Assembly: GCA_036787815.1 (NCBI GenBank)
Contig: DAIQOP010000086.1
Coordinates: 1 to 14,191, forward strand
Length of the DNA: 14,191 bases
Origin: DATBAK01 sp036787815
GTDB lineage: Bacteria > Actinomycetota > Acidimicrobiia > IMCC26256 > PALSA-610
Reading direction: 5' to 3'
Shown here: piece by piece, positions 1 to 6,771 of the stretch
Numbering within the stretch: the first letter of the stretch is position 1
Layout of the letters: the number at the start of each line of letters is the position of its first letter
Position numbers and translations under genes: made by a program
The notes under the pieces: generated by a model
Database searches by the model: none
Seen by the model: the letters and a program-made list of their open reading frames with translations, nothing else
Told to the model about the DNA's origin: nothing

Positions 1-1
1 G

Positions 2-118
2 CGCACGGCGGCGCTCGTCAGCGCCAAGGAGTCGGCGCTCGGCGCAGCTGCACAACCGTCGGACACCCCCGGTGAATCGCCGGCGAGCGCCGAGACCCGC
101 CGCTCGCCCCGCCGTTGA
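2..118 (+). CDS. C-terminal tail of an unidentified protein (5' partial)
   Basis: An open frame enters from the left edge and stops at TGA 116-118. It would encode about 38 residues, rich in Ala, Ser, Pro and Arg and ending in SPRR. Nearly every codon ends in G or C, as in the confirmed genes of this window, and this is the only frame in the first 118 bases with that bias. The composition looks like a disordered tail, so no family can be named. An 8-bp inverted repeat (82-89 with 101-108, 11-nt loop) lies just before the stop and might take part in termination. The frame could be chance, because so little of it is visible. Confidence 0.4.
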   Translation, partial: RTAALVSAKESALGAAAQPSDTPGESPASAETRRSPRR

Positions 119-195
119 CGAGGTCCTCACGGCGTGTTGGACTCGGCTCGCCCGAAGCACAGACTCCGGGCAAGTGGGCTCTTCTTTGCAGACCT

Positions 196-203
196 GGGGG
201 GAA
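196..203 (+). promoter_or_regulatory. Ribosome binding site of the beta-helix gene
   Basis: The run GGGGGGAA ends 5 nt before the ATG at 209. It supports this start over the longer frame beginning at 134, which has no such element. Confidence 0.6.
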
Positions 204-208
204 CAGAC

Positions 209-1342
209 ATGTCATGGATACATCGTCGATCCTGTTTCGCCGCGCTCGTACCCGTCGCGGCGCTCGCACTCGCTCCACTCGTGACCGCGTCACCGGCCGG
301 AGCCTCCGGCTCGGTGGTGCACGTCGCGACCACCGGCACCGACAGCGCCACTTGCGGCTCGTTCGGTGACCCGTGCCGAACGATCGGCCAAGGGGTCGCG
401 AACGCCGGACCCGGCTTCTCCGTGCGAGTGGCCAACGGCACCTACGACGAGATGGTGACGGTCTCCAAAGAGCTGCACCTGACCGCGAGTCACGCGGCAA
501 TCAACGCCACCGGCCTGAACAACGGCATCCTCGTGCAGGGCGGCGCCGCGTCGGGCACGGTCGTCAAGGGCTTCACCGTCGAGAACGCGATCGGTGAAGG
601 CATCCTCGCATCGCAGGTCGACGGCGTGGTCATCGCGGACAACGTGGTCGTGAACAACGACCAGGGAGCGCTCGGCACACCGAACACGTATCCCGAGTGC
701 CAGGGCCAGGGCGAAGTCCCCGGAGACTGTGGTGAGGGCATCCACCTGCAGACCACGACGAACTCGAAGCTGCTCGGCAATGACGTCACGCACAACGTCG
801 GCGGGATCCTCGTGAGCGACGACCTCGGGCCGACGTTCGGGAACCTCATCGCCGGGAACAACGCGTCGAACAACGCGGAAGACTGTGGGATCACGCTCCC
901 GTCGCACGCCCCCGGTGCCGGTGTCTACGACAACGTCGTGCGCGACAACACCGTCAACAACAACGGCGGCGCGGGCGTGCTCATCGCGGCGTCGGCTCCC
1001 GGCACGATGGCGTACAACAACGTGATCAGCCACAACTCGATCTCCGGCAACGGGCTGCCCGGCGTGACGATCCATGCGCACGCACCCGACCAGAGCGTCG
1101 ACGGCAACAAGATCGTCGACAACGTCATCGGGAACAACGCGATCTTCGGCGACAGCGACGCCCACGACCGCAAGTCGACGGGCATCGTCATCTTCTCGGC
1201 CGTCGTGCCCGTGAACGGCACGATCATCCAGCGCAACACGATCTCCCAAGATCACTTCGGCCTGTTCCTCGCCGGTGCCGTGTCGCAGGCACTCGTCCGC
1301 GACAACAGCTACGTCGGCGTCGCGGTGCCGGTCCGTAGCTAG
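209..1342 (+). CDS. Secreted right-handed parallel beta-helix protein
   Basis: A 377-residue protein with a signal peptide: HRRSCF near the N-terminus, a hydrophobic stretch at about residues 10-28, and an A-G-A cleavage motif at 30-32. The paired Arg makes Tat export possible, but Sec is as likely. Residues 36-80 resemble the opening of DUF1565/NosD-like proteins (ATTGTDS, DPCRTI, VRVANGTY). From about 100 to 370 there are repeated turns of the type N-x-V/I-x-x-N with many Asn ladders, typical of parallel beta-helix repeats. Mature Cys are 49, 56, 164, 174 and 226; 49/56 and 164/174 could form disulfides. Such folds occur in polysaccharide lyases, epimerases and adhesins, and I see no diagnostic catalytic site, so substrate and role are unknown. 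The start at 209 is chosen because a G-rich Shine-Dalgarno (196-203) sits at the right distance and the signal peptide begins there. An in-frame upstream start at 134 has neither. A weak TTGGAC-17-CAGACT pair at 137-165 could be its promoter. Confidence 0.88.
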   Translation: MSWIHRRSCFAALVPVAALALAPLVTASPAGASGSVVHVATTGTDSATCGSFGDPCRTIGQGVANAGPGFSVRVANGTYDEMVTVSKELHLTASHAAINATGLNNGILVQGGAASGTVVKGFTVENAIGEGILASQVDGVVIADNVVVNNDQGALGTPNTYPECQGQGEVPGDCGEGIHLQTTTNSKLLGNDVTHNVGGILVSDDLGPTFGNLIAGNNASNNAEDCGITLPSHAPGAGVYDNVVRDNTVNNNGGAGVLIAASAPGTMAYNNVISHNSISGNGLPGVTIHAHAPDQSVDGNKIVDNVIGNNAIFGDSDAHDRKSTGIVIFSAVVPVNGTIIQRNTISQDHFGLFLAGAVSQALVRDNSYVGVAVPVRS

Positions 1343-1360
1343 ATCACTCCCTGCTCCGTT

Positions 1361-1408
1361 CCCTGGTGCGACGCGCGCATCCCATGCGATGCGCGCGTCG
1401 CACCAGGG
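1361..1408. terminator. Perfect 20-bp inverted repeat, probable bidirectional terminator
   Basis: The arms 1361-1380 and 1389-1408 are exact reverse complements over 20 bp, with an 8-nt loop CCCATGCG. The repeat lies between the converging 3' ends of the beta-helix gene (stop 1342) and gatB (stop 1439), so it can act in both directions. Neither side has a T tract, as is common in high-GC actinobacterial terminators. The loop contains ATGCG, which can also pair with CGCAT at 1376-1380, giving a short alternative hairpin. Confidence 0.8.
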
Positions 1409-1438
1409 GCGGCATGGGAGCCTCGGCCGGCTCGATCG

Positions 1439-2908
1439 TCAGGTGAGGCGTTCGTCGAGCAGTTGGGCGAGCACGCGCCCGTTCGCACGACCCTTCAGCG
1501 CCTTCGACGCCTCACCCATGAGGAAGCCGCGCTTCTTCTTGCGCACCTGCTCGTCACCGGCCCGGTACTCGGCGACGACATCGGGGTGCGCGGCGAGCAC
1601 GGCGTCGATCGACACGCCGAGCGCGTCGATGTCGCTCTCCTGCGCCAAGCCCCGCGTCGTGACGATCGCGGTCGGCCGCCCGCCGCTGCTCAACGCCTCG
1701 GTGAGCACTTCCTTCGCCTGACCCCGATTGATCGTGCCGGCGGCGACGAGGCCGACGAGCTCCGCGAGCGCGTCCGGTGCCAGCGTGAGGTCGCCGATCG
1801 CGATACCCGACTCCTTGACGTGGGCGAGCACCTCGCCGCTCGCCCAGTTGACGACGTCTCGTGGCGTGCCGCCCGAGAGCGCCGCGACCGCGGCACCGGC
1901 GTACGCGGCGAGGCCGGGGACGTCGAGCAGCACGCGAGCATCGTGCTCGGAGATCTCCCACTCGCGCACGAGACGCTCGCGCGCCGCAGCCGGCAGCTCC
2001 GGCATCGTTGTACGCACCCGCTCCCGCAACTCGTCGGTCGGGACCACGGGAACCAGGTCCGGCTCGGGGAAGTAGCGGTAGTCGTACGCCTCTTCCTTCG
2101 AACGCATCGAGCGGGTCCGCCCGTCGGCCTCGTTCCAGTGGCGCGTCTCCTGGATGATGCGCTCGCCGGCATCGAGCTCGCCGATCTGCCGCTCGATCTC
2201 GTATTCGATCGCCCGCTGGACCGATCGGATCGAGTTCATGTTCTTGACCTCGGTGCGCGTGCCGAGCTCGGAGGTGCCGGTTCGGCGCACCGACACGTTC
2301 GCGTCGACACGCATCGAGCCCTCTTCCATCTTCACGTCGGAAACACCGAGCGCGAGCAGCGTGGCCCGCAGCTCGGTGACGTACGCGCGCGCCTGTTCGG
2401 CCGAGAAGATGTCGGGCTCGGAGACGATCTCGAGCAGCGGCACGCCGGCGCGGTTGTAGTCGACCAGTGAGTGCTCGGCATCGTGGATGCGCCCGCCCCC
2501 GCCGACGTGCATGGTCTTGCCGGTGTCTTCCTCGAGGTGGGCCCGCGTGATGCGCACGCGCACACCGTCGACGTCGATCTCGCCGAGCACGCAGATCGGC
2601 TCGTCGTACTGCGAGGTCTGGAAGTTCTTCGGCATGTCGGGGTAGAAGTAGTTCTTCCGGTGGAAGATCGACTGGCCCGGCATCGTGAAGTGCAGCGCCT
2701 CGCCGAGACGGAGCGCGAGCTCGACGGCCTTCTCGTTGAGCACCGGCAGCGAGCCGGGCAGCCCGAGGCACACCGGGCACACGTTGGTGTTGGGCGGCGC
2801 CCCGAACTCGTTGCGGCACCCGCAGAAGAGCTTCGTCGCGGTCGCGAGCTCCACGTGCACCTCGAGCCCGATCACGGGCTCCCAGCTCCTCGAGACGGTC
2901 GTGGTCAT
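1439..2908 (-). CDS. gatB: Asp-tRNA(Asn)/Glu-tRNA(Gln) amidotransferase subunit B
   Basis: GatB is the kinase/transamidase subunit of GatCAB. It phosphorylates the misacylated Glu or Asp on tRNA(Gln)/tRNA(Asn) and replaces the phosphate with ammonia delivered from GatA. The 489-residue length fits the family. Visible signatures are EPVIGLEVHVEL near the N-terminus, the zinc site C29-x-C31 with C44-P-V-C47, then MPKNFQTSQYDEPI, HLEEDTGK, DYNRAGVPLLEIVSEPD, RVDANVSVR and TEVKNMNS. The C-terminal third is the helical plus YqeY-like tail that holds the tRNA, with INRGQAKEVL. The ATG at 2906-2908 overlaps the gatA stop (ATGA), so translation is probably coupled. Frames reaching up to 3091 only duplicate gatA sequence and were not used. 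The gene ends 30 bp before the large inverted repeat. Confidence 0.97.
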   Translation of the reverse strand: MTTTVSRSWEPVIGLEVHVELATATKLFCGCRNEFGAPPNTNVCPVCLGLPGSLPVLNEKAVELALRLGEALHFTMPGQSIFHRKNYFYPDMPKNFQTSQYDEPICVLGEIDVDGVRVRITRAHLEEDTGKTMHVGGGGRIHDAEHSLVDYNRAGVPLLEIVSEPDIFSAEQARAYVTELRATLLALGVSDVKMEEGSMRVDANVSVRRTGTSELGTRTEVKNMNSIRSVQRAIEYEIERQIGELDAGERIIQETRHWNEADGRTRSMRSKEEAYDYRYFPEPDLVPVVPTDELRERVRTTMPELPAAARERLVREWEISEHDARVLLDVPGLAAYAGAAVAALSGGTPRDVVNWASGEVLAHVKESGIAIGDLTLAPDALAELVGLVAAGTINRGQAKEVLTEALSSGGRPTAIVTTRGLAQESDIDALGVSIDAVLAAHPDVVAEYRAGDEQVRKKKRGFLMGEASKALKGRANGRVLAQLLDERLT

Positions 2909-4359
2909 CGCGCGGCCACCTCGATCGCCCGCGCGACCCGGAACATGAGGGCCTCTCCGAGGGCCGGTGCGAGCACCTGCACCCCGATCGGCAGGCCCGC
3001 GTCCGCGCTCGCACCCGCGCTCATACCCGCGCTCATACCCCATGGCACGCTGATCGCAGGGTCGCCCGAGAGATTCGACGGGATGGTGCACACGTCGCTG
3101 AGATACATCGCGAGCGGGTCGGCGGTGCGGACACCGAGCTCGAACGCGACGGTGGGCGACGTCGGCGAGAGCAACACGTCGAACTGCTCGTACGCGCGTG
3201 CGAAGTCGCGCACGATGAGGGTGCGGACGCGCTGCGCCTGGCCGTAGTACGCGTCGTAGTAGCCGGCCGACAACGCGTAGGTGCCGAGCATGATGCGCCG
3301 CTTCACCTCGGGCCCGAAGCCCGCATCGCGCGTCGAGGCGTTCATCGTCGCGACATCGGAGGCATCCACCCGGAGGCCGTAGCGCACGCCGTCGTACCGG
3401 GCCAGGTTCGACGATGCCTCGGCCGGCGCGATCAGGTAGTAGGCCGAGAGCGCGTACGCCGACGACGGCAGCGACACCCGCTCGACGCGCGCGCCTTCCT
3501 TCTCGAGCGCGCGGCCCGCGGCCTCGACCGCGTCGCGCACCTCCGGGGCGATGCCGTCGACATCCGTGAGCTCCTCCACGATCCCCACCCGCAGGCCGTC
3601 GACACCACCGTCGAGCCCGTCGCGGAGCCCCGCCATCGGCTGCGCGATCGACGTGGAGTCGGCCGGGTCGTGGCCCCAGATCGCCTCGAGGAGCAACGCG
3701 GCGTCTTCGACGCTGCCGGCGAAGGGACCGATCTGGTCGAGCGACGACGCGAATGCGATGAGCCCGTAGCGCGACACGGCGCCGTACGTGGGCTTGGCGC
3801 CGACCACCCCGCAGAGCGCCGCGGGCTGGCGGATCGAGCCGCCGGTGTCGGAGCCGAGCGCGAGCGATGCGAATCCGGCGGCGACCGCAGCGGCCGATCC
3901 CCCGGACGAACCGCCCGGCACGCGGCTCGGATCACGGGGGTTCCGCGTGGGACCGAACGCGGAGTTCTCGGTGGACGATCCCATCGCGAACTCGTCGAGG
4001 TTGGTCTTCCCCACGATCACCGCACCCGCGGCGCGCAGTCGCTCGACGACGGTCGCGTCGTACGGCGGCTTCCAACCCTCGAGGATCCGCGACGAGCAGG
4101 TGGTGGGCACGCCCCGCGTGCAGAGGTTGTCCTTCAGCGCGACGGGAACCCCGGCGAGCGCCCCGGGATCACGGCCGTCGGCGACCGCGGCGTCGATCGC
4201 GTCGGCCGTGGCGCGCGCGTCGTCTTCGAGCACCGTGTTGAAGGCGTGGATCTCACCTTCGTTCGCGGCGATGCGTGCGAGGTGCTCCTCGAGCACGTCG
4301 ATCGCCCGCCGTTCCCCGCTGCGGACCGCGGCCGCGATCTCGCTCGCCGAGGCGCTCAC
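2905..4359 (-). CDS. gatA: Asp-tRNA(Asn)/Glu-tRNA(Gln) amidotransferase subunit A
   Basis: GatA is the amidase-signature glutaminase of GatCAB; it releases ammonia from glutamine and channels it to GatB. The protein has 484 residues. The Ser-cisSer-Lys triad is complete: K76 in VALKDNL, S151 in PGGSSGGSA and S175 in SDTGGSIRQPA, with the same spacing (75 and 24) as in characterised GatA. It starts with GTG at 4357-4359, which overlaps the gatC stop (GTGA), and ends in the ATGA shared with gatB. Between the conserved SVPWG and LPIGVQ motifs near the C-terminus there is a small insert, MSAGMSAGASADAG, encoded by a 12-bp tandem repeat (3005-3040). Family members usually have a short loop here. 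Expression should follow the ferredoxin-gatC promoter. Confidence 0.97.
   Translation of the reverse strand: MSASASEIAAAVRSGERRAIDVLEEHLARIAANEGEIHAFNTVLEDDARATADAIDAAVADGRDPGALAGVPVALKDNLCTRGVPTTCSSRILEGWKPPYDATVVERLRAAGAVIVGKTNLDEFAMGSSTENSAFGPTRNPRDPSRVPGGSSGGSAAAVAAGFASLALGSDTGGSIRQPAALCGVVGAKPTYGAVSRYGLIAFASSLDQIGPFAGSVEDAALLLEAIWGHDPADSTSIAQPMAGLRDGLDGGVDGLRVGIVEELTDVDGIAPEVRDAVEAAGRALEKEGARVERVSLPSSAYALSAYYLIAPAEASSNLARYDGVRYGLRVDASDVATMNASTRDAGFGPEVKRRIMLGTYALSAGYYDAYYGQAQRVRTLIVRDFARAYEQFDVLLSPTSPTVAFELGVRTADPLAMYLSDVCTIPSNLSGDPAISVPWGMSAGMSAGASADAGLPIGVQVLAPALGEALMFRVARAIEVAAR
3005..3040. repeat. 12-bp tandem repeat, three copies, inside gatA
   Basis: Units GCGCTCGCACCC (3005-3016), GCGCTCATACCC (3017-3028) and GCGCTCATACCC (3029-3040). 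The last two are identical and the first differs at two positions. Read on the minus strand they encode repeated GMSA/GASA tetrapeptides in frame, so copy-number change would lengthen or shorten a GatA loop by four residues without breaking the frame. Confidence 0.85.
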
Positions 4360-4667
4360 GGTTCCTCACCGAGGATGCGCGGCACACGGAAGCGGCCGTC
4401 TTCGGCGACGGGAGCCTCGGCGAGCACCTCGACCGAATCGAGACCGGGGCGGGGAACGTCGGCGCGAAAGACGTTCACGAGGGCGATCGGGTGCGAGGTG
4501 GGCGGCACGTCGGTGGTGTCGAGCGCGGACACGAGCGCCGCGTGGTCGAGGATCTTGGCGAGGTCGACGGTGAGCGTCTCGACCTCGTCATCGGTGAGCG
4601 CGAGCCGGGCCAGACGCGCCGCATGCTCGACCTCGGCGCGCGAGATCCGTGCCTCACCGTTACTCAT
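4356..4667 (-). CDS. gatC: Asp-tRNA(Asn)/Glu-tRNA(Gln) amidotransferase subunit C
   Basis: GatC is the small subunit that wraps around the GatA-GatB interface and stabilises it. The 103 residues match the family in length and layout: an N-terminal helical pair (SRAEVEHAARLARLALTDDE followed by LAKILDHAALVSALDT), the linker DVPPTSHP, then the extended C-terminal part ending FRVPRILGEEP, with the usual R-V-P-R-I/V motif. The ATG at 4665-4667 lies 10 nt after the ferredoxin stop, so the two genes share a transcript. No good Shine-Dalgarno precedes it, which suggests re-initiation by ribosomes finishing the ferredoxin. Its TGA overlaps the GTG start of gatA. Confidence 0.95.
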   Translation of the reverse strand: MSNGEARISRAEVEHAARLARLALTDDEVETLTVDLAKILDHAALVSALDTTDVPPTSHPIALVNVFRADVPRPGLDSVEVLAEAPVAEDGRFRVPRILGEEP

Positions 4668-4677
4668 GGTCGGGAGA

Positions 4678-4986
4678 TTACCGGTACGAATCCAGCGGGC
4701 TTAATGGGTTCGACCACCAGTCTTCGGGGGCCGGCGACCAATCCGGGTCGGGGTAGATGCAGTCGACGGGGCACGCAGGGAGGCACTTGTCGCACCCGCT
4801 GCACAGCTCCGGGATGATGATGACGTCGATGCCGTGATTGAAGATCGCCCCGAACTGCGGCGGGCAGTGCCGCAGGCACGCGTCGCAGTTGATGCACTCC
4901 GACATCTCGATCCGCAAGGGCGGGTTGTGCCACTTCGCGTTGCGCTCGTGCGACTCGATGCGCTCGAGCCGGCTCGTGACTGCCAT
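4678..4986 (-). CDS. 2[4Fe-4S] ferredoxin
   Basis: A 102-residue, acidic-tailed ferredoxin with two full cluster motifs: C31-x2-C34-x2-C37-x3-C41-P and C62-x2-C65-x2-C68-x3-C72-P. C76 is an extra cysteine. Both motifs bind [4Fe-4S]; the first lacks the CxxxxxxxC form typical of the 7Fe FdxA type. It is a low-potential one-electron carrier whose partner enzyme is not visible here. The 30-residue N-terminal extension and the aromatic tail (EDWWSNPLSPLDSYR) are longer than in minimal clostridial ferredoxins. The ATG at 4984-4986 is chosen because a TACGCT -10 element lies exactly 6 nt before it, which fits a leaderless mRNA; frames extending to 5277 run antisense through the SCP2 gene. It is the first gene of the gatCAB transcript. 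Confidence 0.92.
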   Translation of the reverse strand: MAVTSRLERIESHERNAKWHNPPLRIEMSECINCDACLRHCPPQFGAIFNHGIDVIIIPELCSGCDKCLPACPVDCIYPDPDWSPAPEDWWSNPLSPLDSYR

Positions 4987-4992
4987 GCCCGA

Positions 4993-4998
4993 AGCGTA
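4993..4998 (-). promoter_or_regulatory. -10 element TACGCT, probable leaderless promoter of ferredoxin-gatCAB
   Basis: On the minus strand TACGCT is followed by TCGGGC and then the ATG. This puts the expected transcription start at or within one base of the start codon. There is no Shine-Dalgarno in front of the ATG, which agrees with a leaderless mRNA. I cannot see a convincing -35 box. Confidence 0.45.
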
Positions 4999-5015
4999 GC
5001 GAGCGACCTGCCCGG

Positions 5016-5021
5016 TAAGCT
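5016..5021 (+). promoter_or_regulatory. Candidate -10 element TAAGCT for the SCP2-like gene
   Basis: TAAGCT fits the actinobacterial TANNNT -10 pattern and would start a transcript near 5028, leaving about 26 nt of leader that includes the strong Shine-Dalgarno at 5042-5048. No clear -35 is seen. The 67-bp divergent gap therefore holds promoters for both neighbours. Confidence 0.35.
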
Positions 5022-5041
5022 CCCGCGCCCAGGTGTCTTTC

Positions 5042-5048
5042 AGGGAGG
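5042..5048 (+). promoter_or_regulatory. Ribosome binding site AGGGAGG of the SCP2-like gene
   Basis: AGGGAGG lies 5 nt before the GTG at 5054 and fixes that codon as the start. The in-frame GTG at 5033 lies upstream of this site and would place it inside the coding sequence. Confidence 0.75.
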
Positions 5049-5053
5049 TCGGT

Positions 5054-5452
5054 GTGGCCGGCAAGCAGGCGTTCTTGTCCGACGAGTGGTTCGCGGCGGT
5101 CGGCGCGGCCATCGCAGAGCACGGCGCGGCTGCGGCTCCGCCCGGCCCGAACGTGCTCCTCAATCTCGTGATCACGGGCAGCGCGTTCGGCGACCGCGAG
5201 TTCCACATGGGCGCCCGCGACGGCAACACGCTGTTCGGCCAGGGCCACCTCGACGGTGCCGACGTCACCCTCACCACCGACGCCGCGACGGCCCGCGACG
5301 TGTTCGTGTCGGGGAATCAGGCCGCCGGGATGCAGGCGTTCATGGCCGGCAAGGTCAAGGTCCAGGGCGATATGACGAAGCTCATGGCCTCGCAGGGTGG
5401 CGCCGGCGCGAACGCCGAGCTCACCACCGCGATCCAAGAGATGACCGAGTAG
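5054..5452 (+). CDS. SCP2 sterol-transfer family protein
   Basis: A 132-residue single-domain protein of the SCP2 fold, which binds lipids, fatty acyl-CoA or sterols in a hydrophobic tunnel. The sequence shows the usual order: an N-terminal helix (FLSDEWFAAVGAAIAEHG), a beta-sheet region (NVLLNLVITG, EFHMGARDG, VTLTTDAATARDVF), and the family hallmark near the C-terminus, a helix followed by AGKVKVQGDMTKLM. There is no signal peptide or membrane segment, so it should be cytosolic. It diverges from the ferredoxin gene, and lipid-related enzymes (the dehydrogenase and acyltransferase) lie nearby, but no operon links them. The ligand is unknown. GTG 5054 is taken as the start because of its Shine-Dalgarno. 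Confidence 0.88.
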   Translation: MAGKQAFLSDEWFAAVGAAIAEHGAAAAPPGPNVLLNLVITGSAFGDREFHMGARDGNTLFGQGHLDGADVTLTTDAATARDVFVSGNQAAGMQAFMAGKVKVQGDMTKLMASQGGAGANAELTTAIQEMTE

Positions 5453-5470
5453 CCCCGAACAGCCGCTTCT

Positions 5471-5492
5471 CCCGGGCCAGGTCGGGCCCGGG
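5471..5492 (+). terminator. GC-rich hairpin after the SCP2-like gene
   Basis: CCCGGGCC at 5471-5478 pairs perfectly with GGCCCGGG at 5485-5492 across a 6-nt loop, 18 bp after the stop codon. There is no T tract. It is a plausible terminator. Confidence 0.5.
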
Positions 5493-5714
5493 CCGCAGGG
5501 TCCGCCCGTAGCCGTTCCCGGGGCGCGCGGGCTTCGACCGGATCGTCGCGCCGTGAGGGAAGCGGCGCATCAGCGCGCGGCTTTCGCTCGGTCGCAGTGC
5601 TGTCGTCGCATGCCAATCCCAGCCACTCGGGGCCCCGTCCCGGCGCCGAGGACCCAGCTTACCCGTTCGCCCACTCTCGGAGTGACGTACACCACTGTCC
5701 GCGATTTCAGGGGT
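5493..5714. other. Convergent intergenic stretch with small dyads, no gene seen
   Basis: This lies between the 3' ends of the SCP2-like gene and the acyltransferase gene. I find no credible coding frame or tRNA. It has a CGGGGCCCCG palindrome (5628-5637) inside weak CTCGG/CCGAG arms (5626-5630, 5646-5650), and overlapping small dyads at 5672-5696. Any of these could help terminate the leftward acyltransferase transcript. Confidence 0.5.
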
Positions 5715-6767
5715 TCAGGTGAGCGCTCCGACCCGGTCGGCCGAGCGGCGCTGCAGCCGGCGGCCGACCCCCTGGAACGGCAACTCCACGAATCGGTAGG
5801 TCGTGTCGGCCAGCGCCAGGCTCCCCACGACGACCACGAGCATCGCGAGCGGCCGAACCGTCCAGTGCACGACGAGAACGACGATCAGCGGGTGCATCAG
5901 GTAGAGCGAGTAGCTGATGCGCCCGAGCCACAGGAACGGTCTCGGGAAGGCTTCCTGGCGCATCGCGAACGCCCCGAAGAAGAACAGGTACGCGAGCGAC
6001 CACGCGATCGCCGCTCCCCAGAACGTGAAGGGGTCGGAGTCGTTGACGTCGGTGAAGTGGACGTAGTTGATGTAGCAGCCGACGAGGCCGAACAGCGCGA
6101 TCACGCCGACGAGGCGATGGACGTCGACCAGGCGCGCACCGCCCGTCGAGTACCGGTACACGACCGTGCCGAGGAACATCGACGACACGTAGAAGAGTCC
6201 CGCCATCGGCGCGCGATGCCCGATCGCGAGCGGCGCGACGGTGCCGACCACGCACGAGCCCGCGAGCACGACCCACGCGTTCCGCACCGATCGGCTCAAC
6301 AGGCCGGCCGCGAACAGCACCGCGCACAACGTGTAGAAGACGAGCTCGACGGTGAGCGTGTAATAGAGCCCGATCGCGTGGGGCACGCCCACGAGCTCCT
6401 GGATCATCGTGAGGTTCACGATCGCGTGGAACAGGGTGTGGCTCTGGAATTCGGGAGTGAGCGCGTCGGTGCGGAACTGGTAGATGACGAGGATCGCGAT
6501 GAGGCTCACCCAGTAGAGCGGGTACAACCGGAAGAAACGGCCGATCCAGAAGCGCCGCACACTCCCGCCCCGCTCGAGGCTGAACGGGATGATGAACCCG
6601 CTCACGAGGAAGAACGCGACGACGCCGAACCGGCCGACGTTGACGTATTGGTGCGTCGCCCAGTTGATCGACGGCCACAGCGTCTCGCCCGAGTGCTGGA
6701 GCAGCACCGCGAACGCGGCGATTCCCCGGACGAAGTCGAGGAACCCGAGCCGGTTTCCCTTGGGCAC
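5715..6767 (-). CDS. Acyltransferase-3 (OafA/YrhL-like) membrane protein
   Basis: A 350-residue polytopic protein of the acyltransferase-3 family, which moves acetyl or other acyl groups onto sugars, lipids or glycopeptides at the membrane. The start LDFVRGIAAFAVLLQH holds the family R-x10-H motif (R14, H25). VAFFLVSGFIIPFSL, FWIGRFFRLYPLYWVSL and ISYSLYLMHPLIV are further family hallmarks. I count about ten hydrophobic segments. There is no C-terminal SGNH domain, so it is the stand-alone form. The start is GTG 6765-6767, only 4 nt after the dehydrogenase stop, so the two genes are very likely co-transcribed. The acyl acceptor cannot be told from sequence; cell-envelope glycans or glycolipids are the common ones. 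Confidence 0.9.
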   Translation of the reverse strand: MPKGNRLGFLDFVRGIAAFAVLLQHSGETLWPSINWATHQYVNVGRFGVVAFFLVSGFIIPFSLERGGSVRRFWIGRFFRLYPLYWVSLIAILVIYQFRTDALTPEFQSHTLFHAIVNLTMIQELVGVPHAIGLYYTLTVELVFYTLCAVLFAAGLLSRSVRNAWVVLAGSCVVGTVAPLAIGHRAPMAGLFYVSSMFLGTVVYRYSTGGARLVDVHRLVGVIALFGLVGCYINYVHFTDVNDSDPFTFWGAAIAWSLAYLFFFGAFAMRQEAFPRPFLWLGRISYSLYLMHPLIVVLVVHWTVRPLAMLVVVVGSLALADTTYRFVELPFQGVGRRLQRRSADRVGALT

Positions 6768-6771
6768 TCGG

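Noticed and set aside
134..208. Longer beta-helix protein starting at 134
   Set aside because: It adds 25 residues in front of a good signal peptide and would put the Shine-Dalgarno inside the gene.
2909..3091. N-terminal extension of gatB by 61 residues
   Set aside because: The extension is repetitive ERGYERGCERG sequence read out of frame from gatA. The family starts with EPVIGLEVH, and the ATGA overlap gives a natural start at 2908.
4987..5277. N-terminal extension of the ferredoxin to 199 residues
   Set aside because: The extra part is antisense to the SCP2-like gene and has no ferredoxin features; the ATG at 4986 has its own -10 element.
5317..5616. Minus-strand open frame of 99 codons over the gap and the SCP2 3' end
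   Set aside because: It starts with TTG, lacks a Shine-Dalgarno and is antisense to a confident gene; a TAAGCT upstream of it is not enough.
5681..5696. CRP-like site (GTGACGTACACCAC resembles GTGA-N6-TCAC)
   Set aside because: It lies between two 3' ends with no promoter or gene to control, so the match is probably chance or part of a hairpin.
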